NCBI GenBank assembly: GCA_025355005.1
Contig: JANXLV010000202.1
Coordinates: forward strand, 1 to 34,435
Reading direction: 5' to 3'
From: Myxococcales bacterium
GTDB lineage: Bacteria > Myxococcota_A > Polyangia > Polyangiales > Polyangiaceae
DNA: 34,435 nucleotides
Below are positions 23,534 to 32,262 of this stretch, piece after piece (position 1 is the first letter of the stretch; the number at the start of each line of letters is the position of its first letter). A model generated the notes under the pieces. The model worked only from the letters and a program-made list of their open reading frames with translations. It did no database searches and had not been told where the DNA came from. The position numbers and the translations under genes are program-made.

Positions 23534-23613
23534 CGATTTCGGCTGGAAAACCAGGCGTTCGAGCGTCTCGAGGCCGCCGATTTCGTCGCTGGAAAACGGC
23601 CCAGATGATCTGG
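23534..23613. repeat. Short imperfect direct repeat and palindrome upstream of a lipoprotein gene
   Basis: CGATTTCGGCTGGAAAAC (23534-23551) recurs as CGATTTCGTCGCTGGAAAAC (23578-23597). CCAGATGATCTGG (23601-23613) is a perfect palindrome around one central base, 13 bp before the lipoprotein ATG 23627. Possible regulatory sites; nothing ties them to a known regulator. Confidence 0.4.
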
Positions 23614-23626
23614 TAGGCTCGCCGCC

Positions 23627-24544
23627 ATGCGCCTCTTCCTGCCTGTCCTCGCGGTCCCCGTCTCGCTGTTTCTCTTCTCCTGCGGAGGGCCGCCGCCACC
23701 CAAGGACGGCAGCGGCGGCAACGGCGCGACGAACCCGAACTATGTCCACGAGGGGAAGGGCGCCATCGACCCGCACAAGGTCCACCCGTGTGGCGCGGCA
23801 GACAAGGTCCACAAGTACGATCTGCACGACGAGGACGGCGACCGCGCCATGGTCCCGTGCAGCTCCGACGGCGACGACGCCGAAGGGAAAGCAGGCCACG
23901 ACTTCTCCGGCGCCATCCACATCGAGACCGTCCCGGAGGGCGTGCACATCACCATCCACGCCACCGACGACGAGGTCAACCTGGGCGCGCTCGGCTCGGA
24001 CGTGAAGACGCGCGACGCAGTCCTCGTCTACCCGAAGGGCCCCACGTCCAAGGCCGTGGAGGTGAAGCTGAAGCACACCGCCCACGGCTACACGGGCGAC
24101 AAGGTCATCCTCTACGAGGACCTCGACAAGCTCACGGACGAAGGCACCACCATTCAGGTCGCCATCTTCGACCACGACAAGAAGGGCGGCCAACCGGCCG
24201 AGGAGCTCCACGTCTCGCTCAACGTCAGCGCCGGCAAGAGCTGCGAAAAGGCGATCGACGAGAACCCGCAGACGGTCGACATGGGCAAGAAGGGCGGAAC
24301 TCCCGACCTCACGAACCAGCAGCTGGGCGCGCCGATGTCATCGAGCGCGTTCATGTCGAGCTGCGGCCTGGCCGACAGCGCCAACGCGGAGATCTGCGTT
24401 GCCGTGAAGAAGGGCAAAGTGCTCGGCGTCAGCGTGAAGGTGAGCCCGGCGAACAACCGCGTCGCCGCGTGCATCGACAAGTCGACGCGGAAGCTCAAGT
24501 TCCCCGAGTCCGAAAAGCTCGACGTCGTCCACCAGAAGTTCTGA
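23627..24544 (+). CDS. Hypothetical lipoprotein
   Basis: 305 aa. The signal LFLPVLAVPVSLFLFSC (lipid Cys 19) is followed by a short Pro/Gly linker and a strand-rich region: GAIHIETVPEGVHITIHATD, AVLVYPKGPTSKAVEVKLKH and EELHVSLNVSAGKSCEKAID. A C-terminal domain (SAFMSSCGLADSANAEIC, VSVKVSPANNRVAACID) resembles the conserved C-terminal segment of several myxobacterial envelope proteins, with four Cys likely to pair. Function unknown. Confidence 0.72.
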   Translation: MRLFLPVLAVPVSLFLFSCGGPPPPKDGSGGNGATNPNYVHEGKGAIDPHKVHPCGAADKVHKYDLHDEDGDRAMVPCSSDGDDAEGKAGHDFSGAIHIETVPEGVHITIHATDDEVNLGALGSDVKTRDAVLVYPKGPTSKAVEVKLKHTAHGYTGDKVILYEDLDKLTDEGTTIQVAIFDHDKKGGQPAEELHVSLNVSAGKSCEKAIDENPQTVDMGKKGGTPDLTNQQLGAPMSSSAFMSSCGLADSANAEICVAVKKGKVLGVSVKVSPANNRVAACIDKSTRKLKFPESEKLDVVHQKF

Positions 24545-24562
24545 CGCGATCTCCGGCCTACG

Positions 24563-25450
24563 ATGGAGTGGCACAGCCCTTTCAGGATCCGTGCGTGGAC
24601 TCCACCACTGGGCGCCGCCGTTCTGTGCGTTCTGTGCGGTTCGTGCGGCGCACCTGCGGCCGACGGCGAAGGCGCTCGCACCCCTCAGGCCGCGCGATCC
24701 TGCGGAGCGCCGGAGGAGACCCAGCGGCGTCAAGTCACGTGGGAGCACGTGCAAGAGGTCGTCAAGGCCCGCGCGTCGCAACGCGCCATGGACGCCGCGG
24801 TCGCGTGTGAGACTGCGCGCGCATTTCTGACAGAGTGCCCGGGTTGGGATCTGGGCACCGCCGCTGCCCAGCGCGTTTCGTGCCTGGTCGCGCTGACGGA
24901 GGACATGGACGCGCTCGAGGAGTCGCTCATCATGACCCTGAATCCGTCGCCGCTCACGGATCCGCTCGACGGCGATCCGTGGGTCAGCGCGGGGCCGCGC
25001 ACGTTCGCGGCTTCACTGGCCCGCTTCGAGACGCTCGCTCCGCACACGCCCGACGAGACGAAGGTGCTCGCGTCGGCGCAGGGGCTCAGGAAGGACTCGC
25101 TTCGCTACGGCAACGACGTCCAGCGCCTTCACTCGACATGCGCAGACATCGACGAGCTCGAGAAGGCGATGCACGCGGTCGGCGCATTCACGGCGCAGCG
25201 CTACGAGCGCACCGTCGAGATACGGAGAAACACGGAGGTCGAGCTCCGGCAACGCCGCGTCCGTGCCGTGGTCGCGAAGGAGTATGCCGTCCCCGACGCC
25301 GCGGCCGCCATGCGTGAGGACCTCGAGCTCGCGCGCAAGGTGGCCTCGGAGCTGCGGTGCTACAGCGCCGAGGCCGCGAAGAGCGCCGACGACGACATCG
25401 CGAAGTGGGTCGCGAAGGTCGACGCAGCGCGAAAGCCCAGCCCGCGCTGA
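24563..25450 (+). CDS. Hypothetical lipoprotein, helical
   Basis: 295 aa. The N terminus carries GAAVLCVLCGSCG, a lipoprotein signal. The rest is mainly helical and charged, with a likely coiled coil near 215-260 (RRNTEVELRQRRVRAVVAKE). Cys residues at conserved-looking places (ACETARAFLTECPG, LHSTCADIDELE, LRCYSAEA). It starts 18 bp after the previous lipoprotein gene, probably in the same transcript. No family recognised. Confidence 0.68.
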   Translation: MEWHSPFRIRAWTPPLGAAVLCVLCGSCGAPAADGEGARTPQAARSCGAPEETQRRQVTWEHVQEVVKARASQRAMDAAVACETARAFLTECPGWDLGTAAAQRVSCLVALTEDMDALEESLIMTLNPSPLTDPLDGDPWVSAGPRTFAASLARFETLAPHTPDETKVLASAQGLRKDSLRYGNDVQRLHSTCADIDELEKAMHAVGAFTAQRYERTVEIRRNTEVELRQRRVRAVVAKEYAVPDAAAAMREDLELARKVASELRCYSAEAAKSADDDIAKWVAKVDAARKPSPR

Positions 25451-25555
25451 TTTGACTTAATTCCCATCAAGCGCGGGTCGTAACTGCCGTTCCCTTGAAT
25501 CGAGAGCGATGCCCGACACAGTCCGTGTCGCGAGCTCGAACAACGGAGAACGCCC

Positions 25556-26383
25556 ATGGCTGTCACGATCAACACGAACGTCGGCTCGCTAACTGCACAA
25601 AAGAACCTGGCCAACACGCAGGCCGCGCTTTCCAAGAGCTTTGCCCGGCTCTCGTCTGGCTATCGCATCAACTCGGCATCGGACGACGCGGCTGGTCTCG
25701 CCATCTCGGACAGCATGCAGAGCCAGATCCGCAGCTACACCGTCGCCGGTCGCAACACCAACGACGGCATCAGCATGGCGCAGACCGCGGACGGCGCTCT
25801 TGGCCAGGTGACCGACATCCTCGGCCGCATGCGCGAGCTGGCGACCCAGGGCGCAAACGGCTCCCTCCAGACCAGTGACCGCGCGTACCTCGCGACGGAG
25901 TTCAAGTCGCTCCAGTCCGAAGTGAAGCGCATCCTCACCTCCACCAAGTTCAACGGCAACGCGCTCATCACGCAGACCAGCTCGTCGGTGTCGTTCCAGG
26001 TGGGCATCAACAACACCACGGACGACCGCATCTCGGTCACGTTCGGCGGCGTTCACCTCTCGGCGCTCGTCTCCACGGCCAACTCGATCTCCGGCGCGGC
26101 ATCGAACGCCCAGTCCGCCCTGGACGCGATCGACAACGCGCTCAAGACGGTCTCCACCACGCGCGGCCGCTTCGGCGCCGTCATGAACCGTCTCGAGATC
26201 ACCTCTGCCAACATCCAGACGGCGAGCCTGAACCTCGCCGCCGCGAACTCCCGCATCCGCGACGTGGACGTGGCCGCGGAGACCGCGACCCTCTCGCGCA
26301 CGCAGGTGCTCGCGCAGGCAGGCACGTCGATCCTCGCGCAAGCGAACCAGTCGCCGCAGATGGCGCTCTCGCTGCTTCGCTGA
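25556..26383 (+). CDS. fliC: Flagellin, minimal form
   Basis: 275-aa flagellin. The N-terminal D0/D1 region (INTNVGSLTAQKNLANTQAA, LSSGYRINSASDDAAGLAIS, NDGISMAQTADGALGQVTDI, RMRELATQGANG) and C-terminal D1/D0 region (RGRFGAVMNRLE, ATLSRTQVLAQAGTSILAQA, ending SLLR) are complete. The outer D2/D3 domains are essentially absent; only about 60 residues join the halves. GGAGA about 8 bases before ATG 25556 is the ribosome-binding site. No flagellar gene lies next to it. I found no convincing sigma-28 or sigma-54 promoter in 25451-25555. Confidence 0.96.
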   Translation: MAVTINTNVGSLTAQKNLANTQAALSKSFARLSSGYRINSASDDAAGLAISDSMQSQIRSYTVAGRNTNDGISMAQTADGALGQVTDILGRMRELATQGANGSLQTSDRAYLATEFKSLQSEVKRILTSTKFNGNALITQTSSSVSFQVGINNTTDDRISVTFGGVHLSALVSTANSISGAASNAQSALDAIDNALKTVSTTRGRFGAVMNRLEITSANIQTASLNLAAANSRIRDVDVAAETATLSRTQVLAQAGTSILAQANQSPQMALSLLR

Positions 26384-26419
26384 GCCGTCCGCGAAGGCCA
26401 TGATAGGGTGCCGGCGATC

Positions 26420-27697
26420 ATGCCGGCCCCTGCCGAAGACGAGAACGCCGCGGCTGTATCGCCTCCACCGAAAGGAGCGACGCGCGCGGCGTTCGTCTTC
26501 ATCTTCATCACGGTGCTCACCGACATGCTGGCCCTCGGCATCATGGTGCCCGTGCTTCCCAAGCTCATCGTGGAGTTCGAGCACGGAGATGTCGCGCAGG
26601 CCGCGAAGGTCTCAGGTGTATTCGGCTTCGCCTGGGCGCTGATGCAGTTCTTGGCTTCGCCCGTGCTGGGCGCCCTCTCTGATCGGTTCGGTCGGAGACC
26701 CGTCGTGCTTCTCTCGAACTTGGGGCTGGGCGTGGACTACGTCTTGATGGCGCTCGCGCCCAGCCTTTCCTGGCTCTTCGTGGGCCGCGTCATCTCCGGC
26801 ATCACCGCCGCGAGCTACCCCACGGCGAGCGCGTACATCGCCGACGTCACGCCGCCCGAAAAGCGCGCCGCGAGCTTCGGCATGCTCGGCGCCGCGTTCG
26901 GCCTTGGCTTCATCGTGGGCCCTGCGGTGGGGGGTGTGCTCGGCGGGATCGACCTGCGCTTGCCGTTCTGGGTGGCCGCAGCATTGAGCCTTGCGAACAC
27001 GCTGTACGGCGCCTTCATTCTTCCGGAGTCGCTGCCGCTCGACAAACGCGCCGCGTTCAGCCTGAAGAAGGCGAACCCCATCGGCGCCATCTCGATGCTC
27101 ATGCGTGACCGCGTGATCCTCGGTCTGGCCGCTGCGACCTTCCTGTACTCGATCGCGCACGAGTCGCTGCCGAGCATGTTTGTATTGTACACGGACTTTC
27201 GGTACCACTTCAGCGAGCGCATGGTGGGCGTGTCGCTCGCCATCGTCGGCGTGTGCTCCACCGTCGTGGCGGCGGGCCTGGTGGGCCCGTCGGTGAAGCG
27301 CTTCGGTGAGCGGAGCACGCTGGCGCTTGGGCTCCTGGCTGGCGCGGTGGGCTTCGGGATCTATGCGGCGGCGCCGAGCACGGTCCCGTTCCTGTGTGGC
27401 ATGCCGTTCGTGGCGCTGTGGGGTCTCGCCGGTCCGTCGATGCAGTCGCTCATGTCCAGGACGGCGGGCGCTGAGGAGCAGGGCAAGCTCCAGGGCGCCG
27501 TGAGCAGCCTGCGCGGCATCACCGGGATGATGGGGCCGCTGCTGTTCACGCAGGGGTTCGCGTTCTTCGTGCGGCCCGCGGCGCCCTTGTTCTTGCCTGG
27601 CTTTCCCTACTGGCTCGCGAGCGGCCTCGTCGTGATGAGCTTGCTCCTGGCGATGGTCGCTGCACGAAGCGCCGCGCGTTCCGATCGGACGAGCTGA
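26420..27697 (+). CDS. MFS efflux transporter, TetA-like
   Basis: 425 aa from ATG 26420 (a GTG at 26408 is possible). About twelve transmembrane segments; TM1 contains TVLTDMLALGIMVPVLP and the TM2-3 loop has GALSDRFGRRPV, the MFS motif A. IADVTPPEKRAASFGMLGAAFG and GFIVGPAVGGVLGG (motif C, antiporter type) are typical of TetA-like proton/drug antiporters. Natural substrates in environmental bacteria are often unknown; tetracycline resistance should not be assumed. No tetR gene is adjacent. Confidence 0.92.
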   Translation: MPAPAEDENAAAVSPPPKGATRAAFVFIFITVLTDMLALGIMVPVLPKLIVEFEHGDVAQAAKVSGVFGFAWALMQFLASPVLGALSDRFGRRPVVLLSNLGLGVDYVLMALAPSLSWLFVGRVISGITAASYPTASAYIADVTPPEKRAASFGMLGAAFGLGFIVGPAVGGVLGGIDLRLPFWVAAALSLANTLYGAFILPESLPLDKRAAFSLKKANPIGAISMLMRDRVILGLAAATFLYSIAHESLPSMFVLYTDFRYHFSERMVGVSLAIVGVCSTVVAAGLVGPSVKRFGERSTLALGLLAGAVGFGIYAAAPSTVPFLCGMPFVALWGLAGPSMQSLMSRTAGAEEQGKLQGAVSSLRGITGMMGPLLFTQGFAFFVRPAAPLFLPGFPYWLASGLVVMSLLLAMVAARSAARSDRTS

Positions 27698-27729
27698 CGC
27701 GTCCCGACTTCTCGTCTACGCTTTCTCTC

Positions 27730-28923
27730 ATGCGAAGAGTCGGGTCAGTGCTTCTCCTTTCTGCGGTGTACGCGCTCGCCTCATGTTCATCTTCATCGTC
27801 CGGAAACGGTGGCACGCCCACCGACGACGGCGGCGCAGACGACGGCGGCATCACCAACGCGGATGGCGGCGCAGGCGACGCTGCCGCGGCGAATCCGTTC
27901 CAGTCCGTCCACGACGAGCTCTTCGGGGGCAAGTGGGTGACCGAGGGCGTGGTGATCATGCGCGATGGCAAGATCGTCTACGAGGAGTATGCGAAGGGCT
28001 ACACCAAGGACCTGCCGCACATCTCGTACTCGGTCTCGAAGAGCATCGGCGGCACGCTGATCGGCCTGGCGATCGCCGACGGCTACATGAAGCTTTCGGA
28101 GCCCGTGTGCACGTACATCACGAAGCCCGCGGGTGCGGACCCGGCGCTGTGCGACACCACGATCGAGGACCTGCTCCACATGTCCTCGGGCCTCTCCTGG
28201 GCGGAGGACTACTCGCTCGACCCCACGACGAGCAACGTGCTGCAGATGCTCTACGGCAACACGGACGACATGGGCGCCTATGCCGCGAGCCAGCCGCGCG
28301 CATACCCGACCAACACGCGCTGGTACTACTCGAGCGGCGACGCCAACATCCTCGCGCTCGCCTTGAAGGGCGCGCTGGCCGCGAAGTCCATGGACGCGCG
28401 CACGTACGCCCAGACGAAGCTCTTCACGCCGCTCGGCATCACCACCAGCACGTTCGAGACGGACCACTCGGGCACCCTGGTCTTCTCCTCGTCGTGGTAC
28501 GCGACCACGCGCGACATGGCGAAGATGGGCCAGCTCTATCTGGACGACGGCATGGTCGGCACCACACGGGTCCTGCCAGTTGGCTGGGTCAAGTATGCCA
28601 TCACCCCCGCGCCCGCCGCATCCACGGCCACGAAACGCGACCCGATGCAGGCTGCGCCTGGCGACACGGGCGGCTCCTACGGCGCGCAGATCTGGCTGAA
28701 CGCGGTGTCCGCGGCCGCCACGCCCGACACCATCGCCTGGCCCGGCGTCCCAAACGACGAGTACGCGTTCGAGGGCCACTACGGCCAGAAGGTCTTCATG
28801 GTGCCGTCACGCAAGCTGGTCATCGCGCGGGTCGGCAACGATCGAAAGCCCACGTTCGATCCAGCACCCATGGTCTCGAAGGCCGTCGCCGTCGTCGACG
28901 CACTCATCGCGGGAGGTAAGTGA
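27730..28923 (+). CDS. Serine hydrolase lipoprotein (class C beta-lactamase fold)
   Basis: 397 aa. The lipoprotein signal LLLSAVYALASC (Cys 19) is followed by a Ser/Gly/Asp linker (SSSSGNGGTPTDDGG) and a beta-lactamase-fold domain. ISYSVSKSIGGTLIG carries the S101-x-x-K104 nucleophile and base; WYYSSGDANILALAL carries the Tyr-Ser-Ser equivalent of YxN; EGHYGQKVFMVPS is the late HxG-like strand. DLLHMSSGLSWAEDY is typical of 6-aminohexanoate/esterase-type members. Probably an esterase, amidase or DD-peptidase at the envelope rather than a true beta-lactamase. The stop overlaps the region just before the next gene. Confidence 0.92.
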   Translation: MRRVGSVLLLSAVYALASCSSSSSGNGGTPTDDGGADDGGITNADGGAGDAAAANPFQSVHDELFGGKWVTEGVVIMRDGKIVYEEYAKGYTKDLPHISYSVSKSIGGTLIGLAIADGYMKLSEPVCTYITKPAGADPALCDTTIEDLLHMSSGLSWAEDYSLDPTTSNVLQMLYGNTDDMGAYAASQPRAYPTNTRWYYSSGDANILALALKGALAAKSMDARTYAQTKLFTPLGITTSTFETDHSGTLVFSSSWYATTRDMAKMGQLYLDDGMVGTTRVLPVGWVKYAITPAPAASTATKRDPMQAAPGDTGGSYGAQIWLNAVSAAATPDTIAWPGVPNDEYAFEGHYGQKVFMVPSRKLVIARVGNDRKPTFDPAPMVSKAVAVVDALIAGGK

Positions 28924-28925
28924 AA

Positions 28926-29261
28926 ATGAAGAAGCTCGTTCTCGCGTTCGCCACCATCCTGTTCGTCTCGTTGCTCCCCGCCGACGACGCCCAGGCTCGC
29001 AGGATCACCGCGCCTGCCGACATCTCTCACATCTTGACTGGCTTCTCCGCCAAGGAGACATGCTCGTGCGTCTTCGCCGTTGGCCAGACCGACACCTACT
29101 GCAAGGCGTTCGGGCAGCAGGCGGGCTTCGAGGCGATCGCGATCACCATCGACCACAGCGGCAAGAAGGTCACCGCGACCTACAGCCCGCCCACCGGCAC
29201 ATCGGTCACACGCAGCGCTACCGCAGCGACTGGTGCCGGCTGCGAGCTCGACGCCTACTAG
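28926..29261 (+). CDS. Small secreted Cys-containing protein coupled to the serine hydrolase
   Basis: 111 aa from ATG 28926, two bases after the hydrolase stop (an in-frame GTG at 28920 would overlap it). The signal peptide KKLVLAFATILFVSLL ends near DAQA; the mature protein is about 86 residues with four Cys (ETCSCVFA, TYCKAF, GAGCEL), likely forming two disulfides. The ribosome-binding site GGAGG (about 28914) lies inside the hydrolase end. No family recognised. The tight spacing points to a functional pair with the hydrolase, for example inhibitor, cofactor or substrate. Confidence 0.75.
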   Translation: MKKLVLAFATILFVSLLPADDAQARRITAPADISHILTGFSAKETCSCVFAVGQTDTYCKAFGQQAGFEAIAITIDHSGKKVTATYSPPTGTSVTRSATAATGAGCELDAY

Positions 29262-29318
29262 GCGAGCGACCCACCCGACGGTTGTGGCCGTGGCTCAGAT
29301 TCCAGATACGATACGAGA

Positions 29319-31562
29319 ATGGGCCGCGCTCTTAACCGCACGCTTCTTCTCGTATCCATCCCTCTCGGTACCCTTGTCGCCATCGCATGCGGCAGCTCCG
29401 GGGACTCCACGTTTCCGGGCGGAGGAGATGGCGATGGCGGCTTCGCGGATGAGACCGGGACCCCCGGGCACATAGGCGGCGAAGGCGGCCAGGATCCGTC
29501 GGTGAAGGCGAAGACGGTGTCCATTGCGTGGAAGCCTGCTGCACAGACAGTCGTGGCTGACGGCAAGACGGCGGCCTCGCGGACGTACGATCTGGAGGCC
29601 ACGCTGAAGGATGGCTCCAAGGTGCTGGTGCTGCCCGAATCGGTCCAGTTCGACCGACCCGACATCGCAACGGCGAAGGTGCTTTCGACCACGACGCTCA
29701 CCACGCCGGGCACGTACGCAGGCACCGGAACACTCCACGGCGTCTTCGGCACGCTCGGCGCCACCGCGTCGTTCACCGTCGTCGTGAACCGCAAGGATCT
29801 GAATGGCGTGAGCGCGACCGTGGCTGCCGCGCTCGACGCAGCCGCCACCGCAGATGCATCGTTGACGTCGCTCCTCTACCCGTACGACAAGACGGTGTTC
29901 GCGCTGGGCCTCACGTCTCCGAAGATCATGTGGAACGCGCCAAACGTGGGCGACACGTACAGGTTTCATCTCGAGCAGGCGAACTACACCTACGACACAT
30001 ACGCGACGGTCGGGCAGCCTGGGCAGTTCCGGATCGATCAGAGCGTCTGGGACATCGTCACGGCCTCGAACAAGGGCGCCGGCAACGGGCTCACGCTCAA
30101 GGTGTCGCGCTACGACGCGGCGTCGAAGCTGGCGTACGTCTCTGCATCCGAGACCTTCACGATCGCGCCGGAGAGCCTCCGCGGCGCGATCTACTACTGG
30201 ACTGCGTCGGAGACTCCGCTCCCCGACGGCTCGGAAGGAGAGCGGCGCGGCCACATCTCGCGCTTCCGTCCCGGCACGGGGGCTGTGCCCGTGGCGCTCA
30301 ACAACGGCAAGTGCATGGGATGCCATGCCGTGAACGCGAAGGGCACGGTCCTCGTCGCAGACGTGGACGACATCAACTACCGGGGCTTCCCCAACACATC
30401 ACCATCCGTCGCGCCGTACAGCAACTGGAGCAAGACGCGGGCGTGGGCCAGCTTCGACGTATCGAACGCCGACAGCGACGCGGGTGGAACGCCCAAGCTC
30501 GAGACCAACAAGTTTGGTGGTCAGATCGCGCTGAACCCGGACGGCACGTACGTGGTCTTCGGCGGACCCACGCCCGTTGGGGGAGGAGCCACGCAGCCGG
30601 GCTCGAAGTTCCTCTCGCTCGGGAAGGTCGTTGACGGCACGGTGATCGCGACCAGCGGTCTGGACGCCGTGAACCTCCCCGCAGGCAAGGGCATGATGAT
30701 GCCGTCGTTCTCGCCCGATGGAACGAAGATGGCGATCGTGGTCAGTTCGCTGGATACCGACAACGTGATCCCAGACAACACGGGCACCACCATCCAGTAC
30801 CTCGACTTCACGCAAGCAACGCCCGCCTTCAACCCGACGTTGCACGCATTGGTGGACGGCGCGGACGCGGTGTTCACCGTCCAGACGGGCCACGGCCTCG
30901 CGTACCCCAGCTTCACGCCGGACTCGAAGGCGATCGCGTTCCACGTGGGCACGACCTCCACGGGTTGCCACGGCGCCTGCGACGACACCGTCACGGACGA
31001 CGGCAACCTGTTCATCCAACCCGTTGCCAAGGGCGGCGTCGCGTCGCCTGTCGCCATGAAGGCCGCGAGCGATCCCCCGAACGCAGCCGAGGCGAGCCTG
31101 TCCGTGGAGCCCACGTTCAACCCCGACGTGCGCGGCGGTTACTCGTGGGTCGTCTTCACGAGCATGCGCACGTGGGGAAATCAGCCGTTTCCTGCGGGGC
31201 TCGGCGCGGGTCCCGTCAACGCGAAGCGGCGCCTCTGGGTCGCCGCCGTGGATACGACGCTGGGCGTGATCGACCCGAGCCACCCGGCCTTCTTCCTCGA
31301 GGGCCAGGAGGACACGCCGAACATGCGCGGCTTCTGGGCAAACGCGACCTGCACACAGACAGCGCCCGCCGGCGCTCCGCCCAACTCCTGCACGGCTGGC
31401 TATGAGTGCTGCTCAGGCTTCTGCATCAACAAGGTCTGCGTCGATCCGAGCACGGTCGCGTGTGCGGGCATCGGTGACTCGTGCACCGTCGCTGCGGATT
31501 GCTGCAATCCCGACGCCGTCGCGTGCGTCGCCGGCAAGTGCAAGGCCGGCGGCATTCACTGA
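29319..31562 (+). CDS. Large lipoprotein with single CxxCH haem motif and propeller-like repeats
   Basis: 747 aa. The signal LVAIACGSSG gives lipid Cys 24. Ig-like strand regions follow (SIAWKPAAQTVVADGK, TTPGTYAGTGTLHGVFG). A single haem c site C332-x-x-C335-H336 (GKCMGCHAVNAKG) opens the central region, followed by WD/TolB-like segments (FGGQIALNPDGTYVVFGG, MMPSFSPDGTKMAIVVSS, GLAYPSFTPDSKAIAFHVG). The C-terminal Cys-rich tail (TAGYECCSGFCIN, GDSCTVAADCCNPD) is a myxobacterial-type disulfide module. Probably an outer-surface electron-transfer or binding protein; partner unknown. Confidence 0.8.
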   Translation: MGRALNRTLLLVSIPLGTLVAIACGSSGDSTFPGGGDGDGGFADETGTPGHIGGEGGQDPSVKAKTVSIAWKPAAQTVVADGKTAASRTYDLEATLKDGSKVLVLPESVQFDRPDIATAKVLSTTTLTTPGTYAGTGTLHGVFGTLGATASFTVVVNRKDLNGVSATVAAALDAAATADASLTSLLYPYDKTVFALGLTSPKIMWNAPNVGDTYRFHLEQANYTYDTYATVGQPGQFRIDQSVWDIVTASNKGAGNGLTLKVSRYDAASKLAYVSASETFTIAPESLRGAIYYWTASETPLPDGSEGERRGHISRFRPGTGAVPVALNNGKCMGCHAVNAKGTVLVADVDDINYRGFPNTSPSVAPYSNWSKTRAWASFDVSNADSDAGGTPKLETNKFGGQIALNPDGTYVVFGGPTPVGGGATQPGSKFLSLGKVVDGTVIATSGLDAVNLPAGKGMMMPSFSPDGTKMAIVVSSLDTDNVIPDNTGTTIQYLDFTQATPAFNPTLHALVDGADAVFTVQTGHGLAYPSFTPDSKAIAFHVGTTSTGCHGACDDTVTDDGNLFIQPVAKGGVASPVAMKAASDPPNAAEASLSVEPTFNPDVRGGYSWVVFTSMRTWGNQPFPAGLGAGPVNAKRRLWVAAVDTTLGVIDPSHPAFFLEGQEDTPNMRGFWANATCTQTAPAGAPPNSCTAGYECCSGFCINKVCVDPSTVACAGIGDSCTVAADCCNPDAVACVAGKCKAGGIH

Positions 31563-31564
31563 CG

Positions 31565-32221
31565 TCACGCAGAAGTTCCAGGCACGGCGCCGAACGTGGC
31601 GATGTACCAGTCGCGCTCGTGATGATCGAGACCGTCACCGAACGGCGCGTCGGCCTCGGCGCCGAGCTTGCGGAGCACCATTCGAAGCGTGCGCTCGTCG
31701 CACTGGCTGACCAGCGGGATGCCTAGCTCGATCACGGCTGCGCCCGCCACACCGGGTCCAGTCGCGTACTTCTTGCGCGCCCGGCGGCCGTTGTAGACCA
31801 CCGTGGAGCCGCATGCGCCGCTGATGTCCATCATGAGTGCAAGATGCACGTTTTCGCGCACCGCCAGGGCTGCCATCGCGCGGGCCTCGCGGATCATGGG
31901 CTCCGTGATGTCCTCTTCGGCGTCAGTGTCTGCCTCCACCTTGGAGCGCCCGGCGAGCACGTCGAAGCCGTTCCCAAGCGAGATGTTCGGCGTGAAGCGC
32001 GGCGTGCCGTAGGCGTGGTCCTCCGGGCAGAACGGGAACGCCTTCACGTTGGGACGCGCGAGCATGAAGCGGGCGAGCGGATATTCGCCGTACGACGTGC
32101 CATCGACGCCGCACGGCAGCCCTGCAAGGCATCCGCTGACGAGCACGCGCATCGGCGCGGCTGCGGTGAACGTGGGCCAGGCATGGAGGGTCGCTTCGCT
32201 GGGATGATGGGGTAGGGGCAT
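31565..32221 (-). CDS. DUF523 family protein
   Basis: 218 aa. RVLVSGCLAGLPCGVDGTSY near residue 24 and FCPEDHAYGTPR are the two Cys motifs of DUF523, followed by TEPMIREARAMAALAV, LALMMDISGACGSTVVYNGR and VSQCDERTLR. ATG 32221 is preferred because the opening ATLHAWPTFTA appears in relatives as I recall; ATG 32152 would begin at RVLVSG. Function unknown, possibly metal or Fe-S binding through the Cys. DUF523 genes occur in light-inducible clusters of other bacteria, but this copy is 24 kb from that cluster. The gene is convergent with the large lipoprotein, 2 bp between stops. Confidence 0.88.
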   Translation of the reverse strand: MPLPHHPSEATLHAWPTFTAAAPMRVLVSGCLAGLPCGVDGTSYGEYPLARFMLARPNVKAFPFCPEDHAYGTPRFTPNISLGNGFDVLAGRSKVEADTDAEEDITEPMIREARAMAALAVRENVHLALMMDISGACGSTVVYNGRRARKKYATGPGVAGAAVIELGIPLVSQCDERTLRMVLRKLGAEADAPFGDGLDHHERDWYIATFGAVPGTSA

Positions 32222-32262
32222 GGCCCTTCCAGGATACGGCCACTCGATGGTAAAGCCGAGAC

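Noticed and set aside
26420..27697. Acquired tetracycline-resistance gene tetA
   Set aside because: The transporter is TetA-like, but there is no divergent tetR, no transposon around it and the codon use matches its neighbours, so a resistance label is not supported.
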